The notes under the pieces are model-generated. The model did not search any database and was not told where the DNA came from. It worked only from the letters and a program-made list of their open reading frames with translations. A program made the position numbers and the translations under genes. A stretch of 64,000 nucleotides of DNA, taken from Megaleporinus macrocephalus (Eukaryota; Chordata; Actinopteri; Characiformes; Anostomidae). The stretch covers positions 8,000,595 through 8,064,594 of the forward strand of contig CM038705.1 of assembly GCA_021613375.1 (NCBI GenBank), given 5' to 3'. Of the stretch, positions 1 to 11,510 are shown piece after piece (position 1 is the first letter of the stretch; each line of letters starts with the position of its first letter).

Positions 1-94
1 GAGTAGGTGTCTCCGGGGGAACTGAAAGAAAGACAAGAGAGTTTGGAAAGTTAGTTCAGAAGTTTATATGCATCACTTTTACATACTCTGCACT

Positions 95-430
95 GTGTGC
101 AGTGGTTAGCAAGACGATCAGCACAGTAAGATGATCTGGGTTGGATTCCCGGTCTGGGTGGTTCTGTGTGTATGTTCTCTCCGTGCTTGAGTGGGTTCCT
201 CCGGGTACTCCGGTTTCCTCCCACAGTCCAAACACATGCATGTTAGGTTGATCACTTACGCTAAACTGCCCGTAGGTGTGAGTGTGTGCGAGTATATGCT
301 GTCCCAAGCCTAAGTACGTGGCAAGGGTTGTGTCAGGATGGGCATCTGATGTAAACGCTTTGCCAAATCTAGCGTGTGAGCTGACTCGCTGTGGTGAACG
401 CTGTAGAAGGGAAAAGCCGAAAGATGTGTG
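95..430 (+). mobile_element. tRNA-derived SINE copy
   Basis: Begins with a tRNA-like head: an A-box-like part (gtggttagcaagac) and a B-box-like part (gggttggattccc). The body that follows is a widespread fish SINE type, with the recognisable cctccgggtactccggtttcc and cccacagtccaaacacatgc segments. A (TG)n run from 425 to 446 follows. It is old and mutated, and no intact RNA polymerase III unit is claimed. A fragment of the same body lies in opposite orientation at 25,925-26,032. Confidence 0.75.
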
Positions 431-696
431 TGTGTGTGTGTGTGTGCCGCCGCATTTACATTACAGCCCAGTGAAGCAATTTTCACTCAGCTTTCCGATC
501 TCTACAGAGAGCGGTGGCAGCTGTGTGCAGGTGTCTGTAGGAGAGAACTACGCTCTCCGGTAATCGTACATGGTGCAGCTATTTGGCGGAAATTAGAGAG
601 AAATTATCATTTTTATAATAATATATATACGGTCTGTTCTCACCAGCGCTTCTTTAGTCTCAGCCTCAGATGCTACATCTACACATATGGGGAACA

Positions 697-1291
697 TAGG
701 CTGTGTCTCAAAACCTAGTGAGCTGCATATGACATTTTACATCATAGTATGCGCTCCTGACATGTAGACTGTCCCAATTCTTACATACCTTAAACATGGT
801 GTCTACTGAGAAACCTTATTTAGACCTGATTTTAAGGAAGCATCGAACTCTTCCTCAGCCGCTAAGACAATCCCATGATGGAACACAGGCTAATCTACGA
901 GCAGTGAAGTGGTTTTAAAATGTGAGTTATTTTGATTTTCTCTGGAGTTTTTATGTGTTTCTGGTCATATAATCACACAAAACAGTTTTTATTATCAACT
1001 CTGTAACGAGTCCTTCACCATTTAGCAGTTTTATACGCGAGTCATTAGCATTTATGCTAGCGTATTTTTAAGCCTCGGGCTATTGTTTTGGATGACAGCT
1101 GGTAACTTAGCAACCAGCTAAACCACAGGAGCCGTGCTGCAGTGGGCGGGAACAAGCTGTGATGCAGTCTCTCTCTAACTAGAGTCTCAGTAATCTGTTT
1201 TATGAGGAGAGATGAGGAGAGAACGCTGCTACTTAAACAGCTGCTACCTAGACAGCCTACTTACACACTCACTAGGGTTTGAGACAGACCC
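697..1291. mobile_element. MITE-like element with terminal inverted repeats
   Basis: The left end reads ggctgtgtctcaaaacctag and the right end is its near-perfect reverse complement (ctagggtttgagacagaccc). The interior of about 590 bp shows no transposase. A short piece of the same terminus recurs at 43,897-43,925, which supports a dispersed family. The superfamily is not certain. Confidence 0.6.
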
Positions 1292-2219
1292 ATGCTGATT
1301 TACTACAATCTAAGAAGCCCCAAGCTAAGACGAGATATTGTTAGTTTCATCTGATTGACATTTTTGTGCAGTCCAGAAGGAAACGCACTCCCCTGAAGTG
1401 GGCAGTATTAAAAAAGGTCATATCTTTATACGTAAAGGGGAATTCCACTGAGGTATTCAAACTGGTCTGATGTGGAATGCTCTACCTTTCTAGAGAAACA
1501 TACCAAATCAGAGTCATACACAAATAAACTCACCTGTATGACCCATTATGAGCATTTAAAAAATGAGTTTAGATGTACAATCATATGCAGAAGTTTCAAC
1601 CCTGGTCACAATTTCTACTTAACCTATTTTGAAAATATCTCCAAAACGGCGACTTCTCAAGAGAGGCCGAAGGCTGGCATTGTCAAAAGGTATCGCTGTC
1701 TGGTTCTAATGACTTGAATTCTTTCTGGGTTATTTTGGAGCATTTCTATTGGTTCATTTACCATACATTTTCAGACAATGTAAACGGCATCTGTCCTCTG
1801 ATGAAGATTTGGACGGAAACGATATTAATTGACGCATTTAAAATGTAGCCTGACTATTCAGCAAACGTGCAGACCTAAGTTGTAGTGCTGACATAAGACA
1901 TGTAGAGGATCCAAACATTCACCCCAAACTAGTTGCTCCACTTGTTGAGCTTCAAAAACGTTTCTAAAGTTATTGTAAGTTCAGGGTTTTATTTAAAGCA
2001 TTCAGTTGAACTCAAGCTAAATGCTGCTGACTTTGCATGTTTGACTATTTTTTTTTTTACTGGCTTGTTATAGCTATACTGATGTGAACTGCTATTATGA
2101 AGTATTATAATGTGAAGAACTGCTATTCTGAAATATTATGAAGTATTAAAAGCTGTCAGACAGTCAGGATTCCCAGATTCCCATAGGGAAACTACCCGTG
2201 AGATTTTTTTAAAATAATA

Positions 2220-2225
<6 letters not shown>

Positions 2226-2302
<77 letters not shown>
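2226..2302. repeat. (TA)n microsatellite
   Basis: Uninterrupted TA dinucleotides for about 75 bp. Confidence 0.95.
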
Positions 2303-2304
<2 letters not shown>

Positions 2305-2339
2305 CACTGTCATAATAAATGAGATTAATTTTTTACAAT

Positions 2340-2816
2340 TAACGCAGCTCAGTGTTTACTTCCAGTGGCACCAGACTGGGGCATCGTCGCTAAAGATGGA
2401 CTGGAGAAGGAGTGTTAGGTGAAGAGTTTCTCCTTAAAAAGTTGCCTGATGGATCAGAAACATGAAACTATGCAGAGGCTTGTGCTGATCATTTTCTAGA
2501 TGTCGCTAAAGAGGGGGATATCGCTGGAATATTAGCTACGCTTGGCACTTACGCTGCTCGTAACACGGTTGCAGCCGTAAGGCTACTTCCATTTGAACGC
2601 TTGCCCTGCGTGGCCCACTGTCTGCAAAGAGCGGTCAGAGTTTTACTTCATGACAGTGGGTTTGAAGGTCTTCTGGCTAAATGTCGCAAGATGGTCAGGC
2701 ACTTTAAGGACAGCCCAGCAAACGCACACAAATTAAGAGAACAGCAAGTTGCACAGAAGCAAGAATCACTCGCTCAGGTCTGCCTCAGTTACAAGCTGAA
2801 TAGAAAGAAGGACTAA
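2340..2816 (+). pseudogene. hAT-type transposase relic
   Basis: The plus strand at 2,601-2,816 reads as a 71-residue fragment with a PCVAHCLQ motif, then KCRKMVRHFKDSPAN and a Leu/Gln-rich end. This is the pattern of hAT/ZBED transposases (a cysteine-histidine step followed by a 'HFK-S' helix). The flanking bases continue the similarity only in broken frames, so this is a dead copy. The rest of 1,300-2,340 and 2,820-3,480 is AT-rich and shows no gene. Confidence 0.6.
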
Positions 2817-3485
2817 GCTAAACTGTTATTGTGCAGTAAAAAAATCAACAATGTAAATAGTAACTGGCACCTGAAAATAATTCTCAAAAGACAATGTGTT
2901 TAAAGCTTGAGATACAAATAAACATTTGAAAGTTTGAACACAAGAAAGTTGTCTAAACTTAGAAAAGCTTGTGCTTAGGCTGCCTAAAAAGTTTGAGTTA
3001 TTTAAATTGAAATAACACATTATTGACTACAAATATTGAGGCAACACTAACTTTTTAAAGTTTAAACCACTTTATTTTTATTTTATATTAATTTTAATTG
3101 ATCGTATTTTGGGTCTATGACAATTGTTTACTTTTCATAACAGTTTATTTTTTTAATTACCAACGTATTTTCACCAAACACTTTTGCTTTTAAATAAATG
3201 TCTCTTTCAAAGAACTAAAGCTGACTTGGAGCGCAGACAGTTTTGAGAAAGGTAGAGGGGTTTCTTTCGCCACTTGCCGATACGTACAGAGAAAGTAGCC
3301 GTCCTCAAAGAACACAGGCCCAAGCGCCCTTACAGCTAATCACGCAGCGAGAGACTCTCAGCATCATTTATAAAAAATCAGTTATAAAAAAAAGTATTTT
3401 GCTATTACGAGACAGTATGTTGTAAATATAACATTATATTCACTTAATATTATTTGCTTTTCCCCTGCTGTGTATATACTCTATA

Positions 3486-4165
3486 TCAGAGGTCACTAAT
3501 AGACAGACCGTGGTCCGGGTCCTGACCCAGACGTCGTCTGGTGCGGACCCAAACCGATGAACTATTGAGAACTACTTTCTTTGACTACTTCAGTTTATTT
3601 TAAGCAGCTGAACTTTTCTTGTCTTTACGGTATACGGGCTCACAGACCAATCGCGTGTGCTGTAAGATCACCAAAGGCACTCCTCAGCCAATCAGATCTG
3701 GGATCTGGCGTGCACACAGACGAGGTACGAAGCAAGAGGCAGCAGTCGAAAAGTAAAGCGAGAAAAAAACAAAACAAAACAGACGGTCAAGATGTGAAAC
3801 TGAATTAACAAGAAGACTTCACGTTTCATTTACTTTTTCTATTAATAAACACTTTATGATGCACTTTTCTTCAAAAGCATTGTTTTTTTTAATGTGGACC
3901 TTTTTATTTTGAAGTTCTATAAATAATTAATTTAGTTCAGCATTTAAGACAATTAATATAGCTGAAATATACCAAACGGTATTTGTAATTTGGTTTCTCT
4001 TTCAGTTGATGACATTAAAAGCTGATAGAACTACTAGGCTACTTCAGTATCCAGGATATGGCACTGAATCATAACACAGATTACGGTCATAACACAAACC
4101 CGGTCTGGACCTCGGCCTGAAGAAATTTCCCCTGACTGGACCTTACAGAATTCTAATGAAACACC
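3486..4165 (+). mobile_element. hAT-like non-autonomous element, copy 1
   Basis: Starts cagaggtcactaatagacag and ends near ccagtcaggggaaatttc read in reverse. Related copies lie at 13,865-14,340 and 39,125-40,085, sharing the segments around gatctgattggctgagga and the terminal 'rounded' CAGAGGTC end. No open transposase frame. Confidence 0.55.
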
Positions 4166-4232
4166 CCTGCTCTATATACTCTGGTCCTCTCCTTAGAATC
4201 TTAGTAATCTGATATTATATATATATATATAT

Positions 4233-4423
4233 ATGGCTGTCCAAAGAACAACATATATCTCCATTTTTGTCACTATAGATACAGCTGTTTTGTATCTATA
4301 AGTTTATGATGAATACATCAATTAAAAAGGAAAAATAAAAATTCTGGTTTCATTGACTTCCATTGAAAGTGAAAGTAAAGCTGCCATTTTGGACATACTT
4401 ATATTTCTTTGGACAGTGACGAA
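4233..4423. mobile_element. GTCCAAAG-type MITE, copy 1
   Basis: One of at least nine copies in this window of a roughly 200-260 bp element whose ends are ctgtccaaagaaaaac and its reverse complement tttctttggacag. The interior carries a 'ggttccattgacttacattgaaagtaaag' type core, here split between two sub-motifs. A (TA)n run abuts its left end at 4,207-4,233. Confidence 0.6.
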
Positions 4424-4534
4424 ATAAATATGTATATATTTGTTTTCAAGCTAGCAGTATAAAAATCTAATAAATGCGTACGTCTGAACAAGCAGTGAGG
4501 CTGAAAGACCCCAACACTGTTCACTCGGCCACTG

Positions 4535-4640
4535 CTATATTATATAATATTATATTATATTATATTATATTATACTATTATATTATATATTCTGATATCA
4601 CTGCTATATATATTATATTATACTATTATATTATTTATTC
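4535..4640. repeat. TATAT-rich low-complexity tract
   Basis: Irregular tandem attat/tatat units. Nothing gene-like is seen from here to 5,150, which is il6ra intron. Confidence 0.8.
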
Positions 4641-5156
4641 TGATTTCGCTGCTATGGACAATATCACTAAATCACTTTAAATAGACTAGATCTTAGATAA
4701 CCTGCCTATGCAAAAGTTTCTACATACGTCCTCCTGTATATCTTATGTATATATCTTGGGTATGTTAGGTATAGTTCTTTATATATCTGAGTTATTACTA
4801 AATGTATATATTCTAGCCTATTTTTACTTCAGTCTATTTATTGTATTTTTGCACTGTTTTTACTACTATATATAATGCTGCCCTGCTGTAGAGTTATTAT
4901 CTGAGCCTCACTCCAAGCATTTCAATGCATCTTATGTCCTGACATGATGTGCAAATGACAAAAAAAACTTGAAACTTGAAACAATGTACGATTATGCAGG
5001 CCTGTTTTAGCGATTTTACCTTTGCGCTTGTGCTACATACTAACCTAATTATTACACATGGTAGATATTTTGATTAGTTCTTATCATCAGAGCCCTTAAC
5101 GAGGCGTTTACTAAGTATACAAGTAGTAACTTTGTAGTAACTCTAAAAAGCCTCAC

Positions 5157-5387
5157 CTCCAACATGGATTACTACGGATGAAATGAGTTTGTCTCCTCTG
5201 TAGCAGCTGTAGTTTCCTGAGTCGGACAGTTTGATGGCGGGCAGTATCAAAGCCCCTCTCCTTTTCACACCCCTCACTTTCTGGCCGTTCCGAGTCCAGC
5301 GTGTCTGTTTTTTAATAGCTCTGGTCACCCGCAGACCCTCCTCCTTGTCCTCATAGTCCTCGTAGTCATTGTAATCCATACTTGTAC
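5157..5387 (-). CDS. il6ra: il6ra coding exon 3: second half of Ig-like domain D1
   Basis: The acceptor is ...tcaccag before 5,387 and the donor is GTGAGG at 5,156-5,151; both ends are phase 1. Predicted residues 175-251. It opens with an acidic, tyrosine-rich stretch (MDYNDYEDYEDKEE, Tyr180, 183 and 186), then the C-strand tryptophan (Trp205 in TRWTRNG), then the diagnostic F-strand SDSGNYSCYRGDK (Cys236), and ends at the IHVG strand. NYS is a possible N-glycosylation site. In the human receptor the Ig domain is shorter, and I believe it is encoded in one exon; here it is divided between two. The next exon (cytokine receptor D2) is not seen in 1-5,150. Confidence 0.85.
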
Positions 5388-5799
5388 CTGGTGACATGTT
5401 ATTACCATAATAATAAATGCCTTAAATAGATACGTTCACTTAATGGACATTTTTTAAGGCTGCTGATTTAAAAAAAAAAGAAAAACTCTGAACTGGTCTT
5501 CCTCTAGTTATGACACTACTGTAGTATATAAGATGAGCCTGCCTCTGTTTAACATTAGTTAACATTCATCAAACCATTGTTTTTTATATTCCACCCTTTG
5601 CAATCAAACCATTTGGTGGTCGTGGGCAATTTTTTTAAAGTAGCCCAAAAAAACAGACTACTTTTTAAAAGCAGTCAAATTTTTGTTACCTGGATCAACA
5701 GCCAATCGTTGAAAAGCTTTCTCAAGCCAACAAACTGTCCCCTTTTATTACATACTAAGGGCCAAGTTCCACTATGTATCAGTAGAACAGCAATACAAT

Positions 5800-6450
5800 C
5801 AATAATTCACTCATGTCACTCCACTGCTGCGCTCCCTTCACCGGCCTTCTGTAGCTGGTGCACTAGATTTAAAACTCTGATGCCTACAAAGCCAAGAATG
5901 AACCAGCTCCTCCGTACCTCATAGCAATGGTCAAAAGTCGATCTGTACCTCAAGCCCTTTGAGCTTCAAGTACAGCTCGGCTTGACCCGCCACCCCTCTA
6001 GATGCATTAAAGACAAGCGACGAGACTCTTCACTGTCCTGGAGCCCAGATGATGGAATGAACTTCTATTGACTGTCTAAACAGCAGACTCTCATCACGGT
6101 CTTCAAACACAGACTAAAGACCACCATCTCTTTGTGAAGCACTTATAAGCACCAATCTACTACATTATTATTAAAATTAATCATACTGCACTTATGCAAC
6201 TGCACTTAACTCTTTTATCTTCTAGGTATGAACACTGGTTGGGTATATGTGGGTATTGCACCTACACTGTATCTAACCTTGTATTTTATTCTCTTCTCTC
6301 CAGGTATCAGCACTGGCTCTGGCTGTTTGAGCTTGTGTTTCAGCTTAAGGACATGAAACCTGTTTGTACTAGCTAGAGATACACACTCTGTCCGAACACA
6401 TAGAGCACTCATGTGAGTAATGCCGTCAACATAAATGTAAATAATTAGGC
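5800..6450 (+). mobile_element. LINE 3'-end fragment, copy 1
   Basis: Degenerate 3' part of a fish non-LTR element (L2/CR1-like style): a broken reverse-transcriptase tail on the plus strand, including the 'cactcccttcaccggccttctgtagctggtgcactagatttaaaactctg' type segment and agaatgaaccagctcctccg. A second copy at 43,025-43,755 aligns along its length. This one sits in il6ra intron 2 and ends within about 20 bp of the donor of exon 2. The rest of the intron (5,400-5,800) shows no gene. Confidence 0.55.
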
Positions 6451-6466
6451 CAGTAGTTACTCATAC

Positions 6467-6898
6467 CCCTCTCCGAGGTGATACCCATCTCCAGGGTTAC
6501 ACTAAAAGCTCCTCCTTCCTCGGCAGCTCCGCCCATTTTGTTCGATTGGCTGGACTGAGTCACAGTAAGTTTAGGCCCATTCCTCGTCTGCTCCTTCGTC
6601 GTGATCGCAGGAGTTTTAACAGTAGTTGTGGGTTCTGCTTTGGTTCCAGTGACAGTCTTGTTTTGGTACATGCCAGTTATGGCACCGTTCCTGACTGTAG
6701 AATGGTATGTTCCAGTAGTACCAGTATTATCCTTCTTCCTCTGGGACGTCCAAGGGCCTGTTGTGGCTTCTCTTCTGCTGAGCCTCTCTCTCTGCTTCGT
6801 ATGCATTTCCAGAGGCACACCGTCCACAGTGACGTCACCGGCACAGCCTACGATGACCTCACTACCCAGGGTCAAAGTCAGCACACCAGGAGGAGATT
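6467..6898 (-). CDS. il6ra: il6ra coding exon 2: first half of Ig-like domain plus long insertion
   Basis: The acceptor has a good pyrimidine tract (ttctcttctcag before 6,898) and the donor is GTATGA at 6,466-6,461. Both are phase 1, and the 432-bp exon is fully open. Predicted residues 31-175. The first part is a normal Ig A-B strand region (GVLTLTLGSEVIVGC, B-strand Cys49). After residue 60 the sequence becomes unlike an Ig fold: basic (TKQRERLSRRE), then Thr-rich (GTTGTYHSTV, PTTTVKTPAITT) with one N-glycosylation sequon (NKT, Asn110), then Glu/Gly-rich. The partner tryptophan comes only in exon 3, 156 residues after Cys49, against roughly a dozen residues in the human protein. The exon may also be spliced shorter from an internal donor; that needs transcript data. 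Confidence 0.8.
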
Positions 6899-7094
6899 CT
6901 GAGAAGAGAAACGGAAGTTAAAAATAGCCCTGACGTCAATCACAGATGCCAGTTTCTTCCCACTGGCTCCTACTGTAAATGCATTTTGAGTCAAACGTAC
7001 TGGAAAACACAACAACATTACTGTCCATGGTAACTGAACAAACACCAGAGATCTGGCCGGAGATTTTTTTCACAGTACTGTGAAACAAATGGTT

Positions 7095-7320
7095 GGCGTC
7101 CAAAGAAAAACACGCGTCTTCATTTTTGTTGAATTTTATTCGACGCCATTGGAACGCAGCGGCCGACCTTTACACTGTTTGCAAATTTAATGATTAATGG
7201 ATCGATAGAAATGCTCTAAATGATTGGGGAAAAAATCTGGTTCCATTGACTTACAATAAAAAAATAAAGTATGTTGCGGCCATTGCCAATTTGAAGATAT
7301 TTGTTTTTCTTTGGACAGCC
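7095..7320. mobile_element. GTCCAAAG-type MITE, copy 2
   Basis: Ends are ggcgtccaaagaaaaac and tttttctttggacagcc. It lies in il6ra intron 1. The rest of 6,900-8,020 is unremarkable intron sequence. Confidence 0.6.
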
Positions 7321-8021
7321 ATGAAATACTTTATATCTTTATATTTCAGTATATAACATGAGTCTGTCTCTGGTTAACATTGGCTAACATTCATAAAACC
7401 ATTGATTTTCATCTTTTTGGCAGCTGTGGAAAATAGCATAGCCCAAAAAATTACTACTTGTTAAAAGTAGTCCAAGGAGATCAGCAACTGGGCAACTCTG
7501 TGGCAAGTTCAGTAGATCATCACATAGAGCTAATAGACTGGAGATGTGAAGTAATACTGCCAAACTGAAGCGTAATTTAATTATAAAGACATTTATGTAA
7601 GTAGATTTGCTTTTAAAGGTGCCGTGGAAGGAAAAACTCTATTTAAAACGTTGTTGTGAACAAGAAGAATTCAGTATATAGAAGTTACATACTGTGAACC
7701 TCAAACACTGTTCCTCCTTCAAATACAACTCCTCAAATCGAGCGTTTATAAAAGAGGGATGATAAAACAAGCAGAGTTCAAAATCCTAAACTGTTATGAC
7801 TCATTAATATTTATACCCACAAAATTAACATACATCGACAACAACAGAGCAACCGCAATGAAACAGATGCACTGTGTGAAGAAACCTACGGTTCCAGGCT
7901 TTGAAGAGAATGTCAACACTTTTCATTTCCTTCCAAAGACACCAAACTGTCGAATGGTACATGGTTTATGTTCATCTTTAACCAATCTTAAGTTTCTATT
8001 CGCCAGACTCATAAACTAATA

Positions 8022-8099
8022 TTCTGTTCCACCTTAAGTGCTATGGCTTATACAGGCGCCAGAATGTAACTGCGATGCCATTTAAGGTGGAATGGAAAA
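8022..8099. repeat. Small foldback element, copy 1
   Basis: Arms ttctgttccaccttaagtg (8,022-8,040) and catttaaggtggaatggaa (8,079-8,097) are inverted repeats around a loop of about 38 bp. A second copy with nearly the same arms is at 12,497-12,554. Confidence 0.7.
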
Positions 8100-8659
8100 T
8101 TTGTGAAGCAAGATGGTGAACAGGAACTTCAGCTTCTTTAACAAGATCCAGGACAACTTTACTTCAGAGTTGTTAGTTTGCCCTACACATTTCACTCTGG
8201 ACAGTTTCTCAAACACTCTAATAATATTGAGCAGCTTCGCTCAGCGAACAGACTGAATGAGGAGCAGTTCCACCTGCACAACCCCAGCATCACAACCCCA
8301 ACAGTGAGCTGTACGTAGAAGCCATGCTGTGTGAGTGTATCACTTAGTGCTGGTTGAAGCAGATCATCTTAAACTGAAAAAGTTTTACAGTGAGAACTTT
8401 AATCTACTTTACCTTCTACGTAAAGATGCATTCTAAGGCACCTTTAATATTGAAATGTATTATGTATTATTCATTTTTTTTATAATTGTTAATCAGAATA
8501 AAATATTTTAAATATATTTTTTTCTAGTGTGTGTGAGTGAGTGCATTTGGTCACTATTTAGTCTATTAAGAAGGAATTCTCTAAAAAATACTACATCATT
8601 TGACAAGATATAAAGATATAGGATGCGAAATATTAAGCCCTAGAGAACATACCAAGTGT

Positions 8660-8793
8660 GAATTGTTCACAGTGGTGGTGAATGGAACCAGACGTCCAAA
8701 ATGTAAAGGCTTGCTACATCACAGAAAGTTATTACATGACATTTCATTTCATTTTGGACGTCTGGTTTCATTCACCACCACTGTGAACAATTC
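8660..8793. repeat. Near-perfect 44-bp inverted repeat (foldback)
   Basis: Arm 8,660-8,703 is the reverse complement of 8,750-8,793 with one mismatch; the loop is 46 bp. Each arm contains gaattgttcacagtggtggt. Weaker relatives of one arm occur at 13,500-13,610 and 18,060-18,110, so it is a mobile foldback/MITE family. Confidence 0.85.
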
Positions 8794-9351
8794 AGAGAGG
8801 TGTTGAATTGGAATGAATGGGAATTCATTGGCAATTCAGTGAGAAATTGTTTTAAAAGACAAGATTTAATTTTTTAAATTTTGGGCCAAACTATATATCA
8901 ACTTTGGGGCACATATGGATGCAGAGTGCTGTGAGGCAAAACACTAACTTTATCTGATTAATCACTATTTTATCTTCATCAACGGTGCAGGTAAAAACTC
9001 AAGACACGTATAGGTTCACTATTGGTTTTGGATGGTAAATAAAATGGCTAATATCTGTGTTGTAGACCCCTGGTTCTATACACCATCACTGTAAAAGGGG
9101 TGGTTTCTGCAGAAGACAGCGTTTCATATCAAATCATAAACACTGTGGAAATCCCCCCTTAAAAAAAACTCACTGCTTCATGGCCTGTTTAGCTAATCTA
9201 TACTGAGGTTCAGGCCAGTAATTCTCCAGGGCATTAGATGTTGTAATAACTTACCCGCTCTTCTCATGAAACGGGGATGATAAGTTTTTTTGGGCGGGTG
9301 TTACAATAAATGAACAATAAAAAACAATGTTTCCTGGTTTTATGTATGTGT

Positions 9352-10698
9352 GTGTGTGTGTTCTTGTCTTGCTATATTTGTGAGGACCACATTGTGCTCA
9401 AGTATAAAACAATAAGAAACTTCTGTGAGGACATTTCTTGAAAATGTAATAGAGCAGAAAAACTCATTTGGATACTGAGGTTAAAGTTAAGTTTAGGTTC
9501 GGATACTGAGGTTAAAGTTAGGTTTAGGTTTGGATACTGAGGTTAAAGTTAGGTTTAGGTTTGGATACTAAGGTTAAAGTTAGGTTTAGATTTCGATACT
9601 GAGGTTAAAGTTAGGTTTAGGTTTGGATACTGAGGTTAAAGTTAGGGTTAGGTTCGGATACTAAGGTTAAAGTTGGGTTTAAGTTCGGATACTGAGGTTA
9701 AAGTTAGGTTTAGGTTTGGATACTAAGGTTAAAGTTAGGTTTAGATTTCGATACTGAGGTTAGTTAGGTTTAGATACTGAGGTTAAAGTTAGGTTTAGGT
9801 TTGGATACTGAGGTTAAAGTTAGGTTTAGGTTTGGATACTAAGGTTAAAGTTAGGTTTAGATTTCGATACTGAGGTTAGTTAGGTTTAGATACTGAGGTT
9901 AAAGTTAGGTTTAGGTTCGGATACTGAGGTTAAAGTTAGGTTTAGGTTTAAATACTGAGGTTAAAGTTAGGTTTAGGTTCGGATACTGAGGTTAAAGTTA
10001 GGTTTAGGTTTAAATACTGAGGTTAAAGTTAGGTTTGGATACTGAGGTAAAGTTAGGTTTATGTTTGGATACTGAGGTTAAAGTTAGGTTTAAGTTCGGA
10101 TACTGAGGTTAAAGTTAGGTTTAAGTTCGGATACTGAGGTTAAAGTTAGGTTTAGGTTTGAATACTGAGGTTGAGCTTAGGTTTAGATTTGAATACTGAG
10201 GTTAAAGTAAGGTTTGGATACTGAGGTTAAAGTTAGGCTTAGGTTTGGATACTGAGGTTAACGTTAGGTTTAGGTTTGGATATTAAGGTCAAAGTTAAGT
10301 TTAGGTTTGGATACTGAGGTTAAGGTTAGGTTTATGTTTGGATACTGAGGGTAATGTTTAGTTTAGGTTTGGATACTGAGATTGAGGTTAGGTTTAGGTT
10401 GGATACTGAAGTTAAGGTTGGGTTTAGGTTTGGATACTGAGGTTAAAGCTAGGTTTAGGTTTGTATACAGAGGTTAAGGTTAGGTTTAGGTTTGGATACT
10501 GAGGTTAAGGTTATGTTTAGATTTAGATACTGAGGTTAAGGTTAGGTTTAGGTTTGAATAATTAGAATAAGGTTAGGGTTAAGTTTATGTGTGGTATAAT
10601 TTAACTACAGTAATACAAAAGAGATCAACAGAAAACTAAACGGATGTCCTCATAAATATAGTAAGACAAACAAATGTGTGTGTGTGTGTGTGTGTGTT
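9352..10698. repeat. 31-bp minisatellite inside a foldback element
   Basis: About 35 copies of a 31-bp unit (ggatactgaggttaaagtta followed by ggtttaggttt) between about 9,465 and 10,575. Inverted copies of a short sequence flank it: tgtcttgctatatttgtgaggac on the left (9,365-9,387) and its near complement on the right (10,645-10,668). A (TG)n run lies outside each side. Units contain telomere-like TTAGG(G) words. Lies in il6ra intron 1. Confidence 0.9.
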
Positions 10699-11194
10699 AG
10701 TCGTGGTCGGCTGATTGTTACAGATAAACTGCTAAATTGCACAATGAAGCACCACACTTGTTCTCACTTCCTTCTTCCAGTTGCTCTGATTCTTCTCTCT
10801 CCCTCTCTCTCTCTCTTTGCTCTATGTGTTAAAGTATTAAACGTTACATTAAAGAATTCCATCTACTTTTTAAAATGTCAGCATAACTAAATAATCACAA
10901 CGTCAACATCACAACACAGTTGTTCAGAGTGATTTGATCTGAAACACATGATTCTGGAGTGAATGTGAAGGTAACCAGACGTCTCAAGAGTTTAATGCCT
11001 CCCAGAAAGCTATTACAAGAAGAAGTTAGAAATCCACTGCATGACCTGAGACACTATTTTAAGACTGTTTTGAGATTTAGTTTTGACCTAAAACACATTG
11101 TTTCACTGCAGTCATTGGCAGAGAGGAACATTTTTGAGGCAAAACAGTAACATCAAAAAAATGTATGCCACTTGAGGGACACTTCCTTGCATCT

Positions 11195-11510
11195 ACACTC
11201 ACTGTCTATTTTATGAGCTCATTATATCATATAGGCACAAGTTGTAGTTCTACAATAACAGACTGTAGTTCATCTGTTTCTCTGTATACTTTGTTACCCT
11301 ATTTTTTAATGCCCCCCCTTCCACCTCCCTAATAGTACCTGCTCTGTGGTGGTCCTGTGGATGTTCTGACCTTTGAAGAACTAGTAAGTATATTGAGAAA
11401 CAGATGGACTACAGTCTGTAAGTCTATATGGTCAGTGGTGCTCATAAAATGACTGTAGATATAAGGAGGTGTACTTAATAAAGTGGTTGGTGGGTGTATA
11501 TTTTTTGGTT
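11195..11510. mobile_element. Palindromic TE fragment, copy 1
   Basis: Shares acagactgtagttcatctg and, inverted, cagatggactacagtctgta with the longer copy at 19,225-19,910. The element is itself nearly palindromic at its ends. 11,520-12,490 is AT-rich intron with no gene seen. Confidence 0.55.

Noticed and set aside
95..200. tRNA gene
   Set aside because: A- and B-box-like words belong to a degraded SINE head; no cloverleaf can be drawn.
2826..3020. il6ra exon for the cytokine-receptor domain
   Set aside because: No paired cysteines or Trp pattern and no splice sites of the right phase; AT-rich intron sequence.
9465..10575. Possible interstitial telomere
   Set aside because: Units are 31 bp with only scattered TTAGGG words, and the array lies inside a foldback element.
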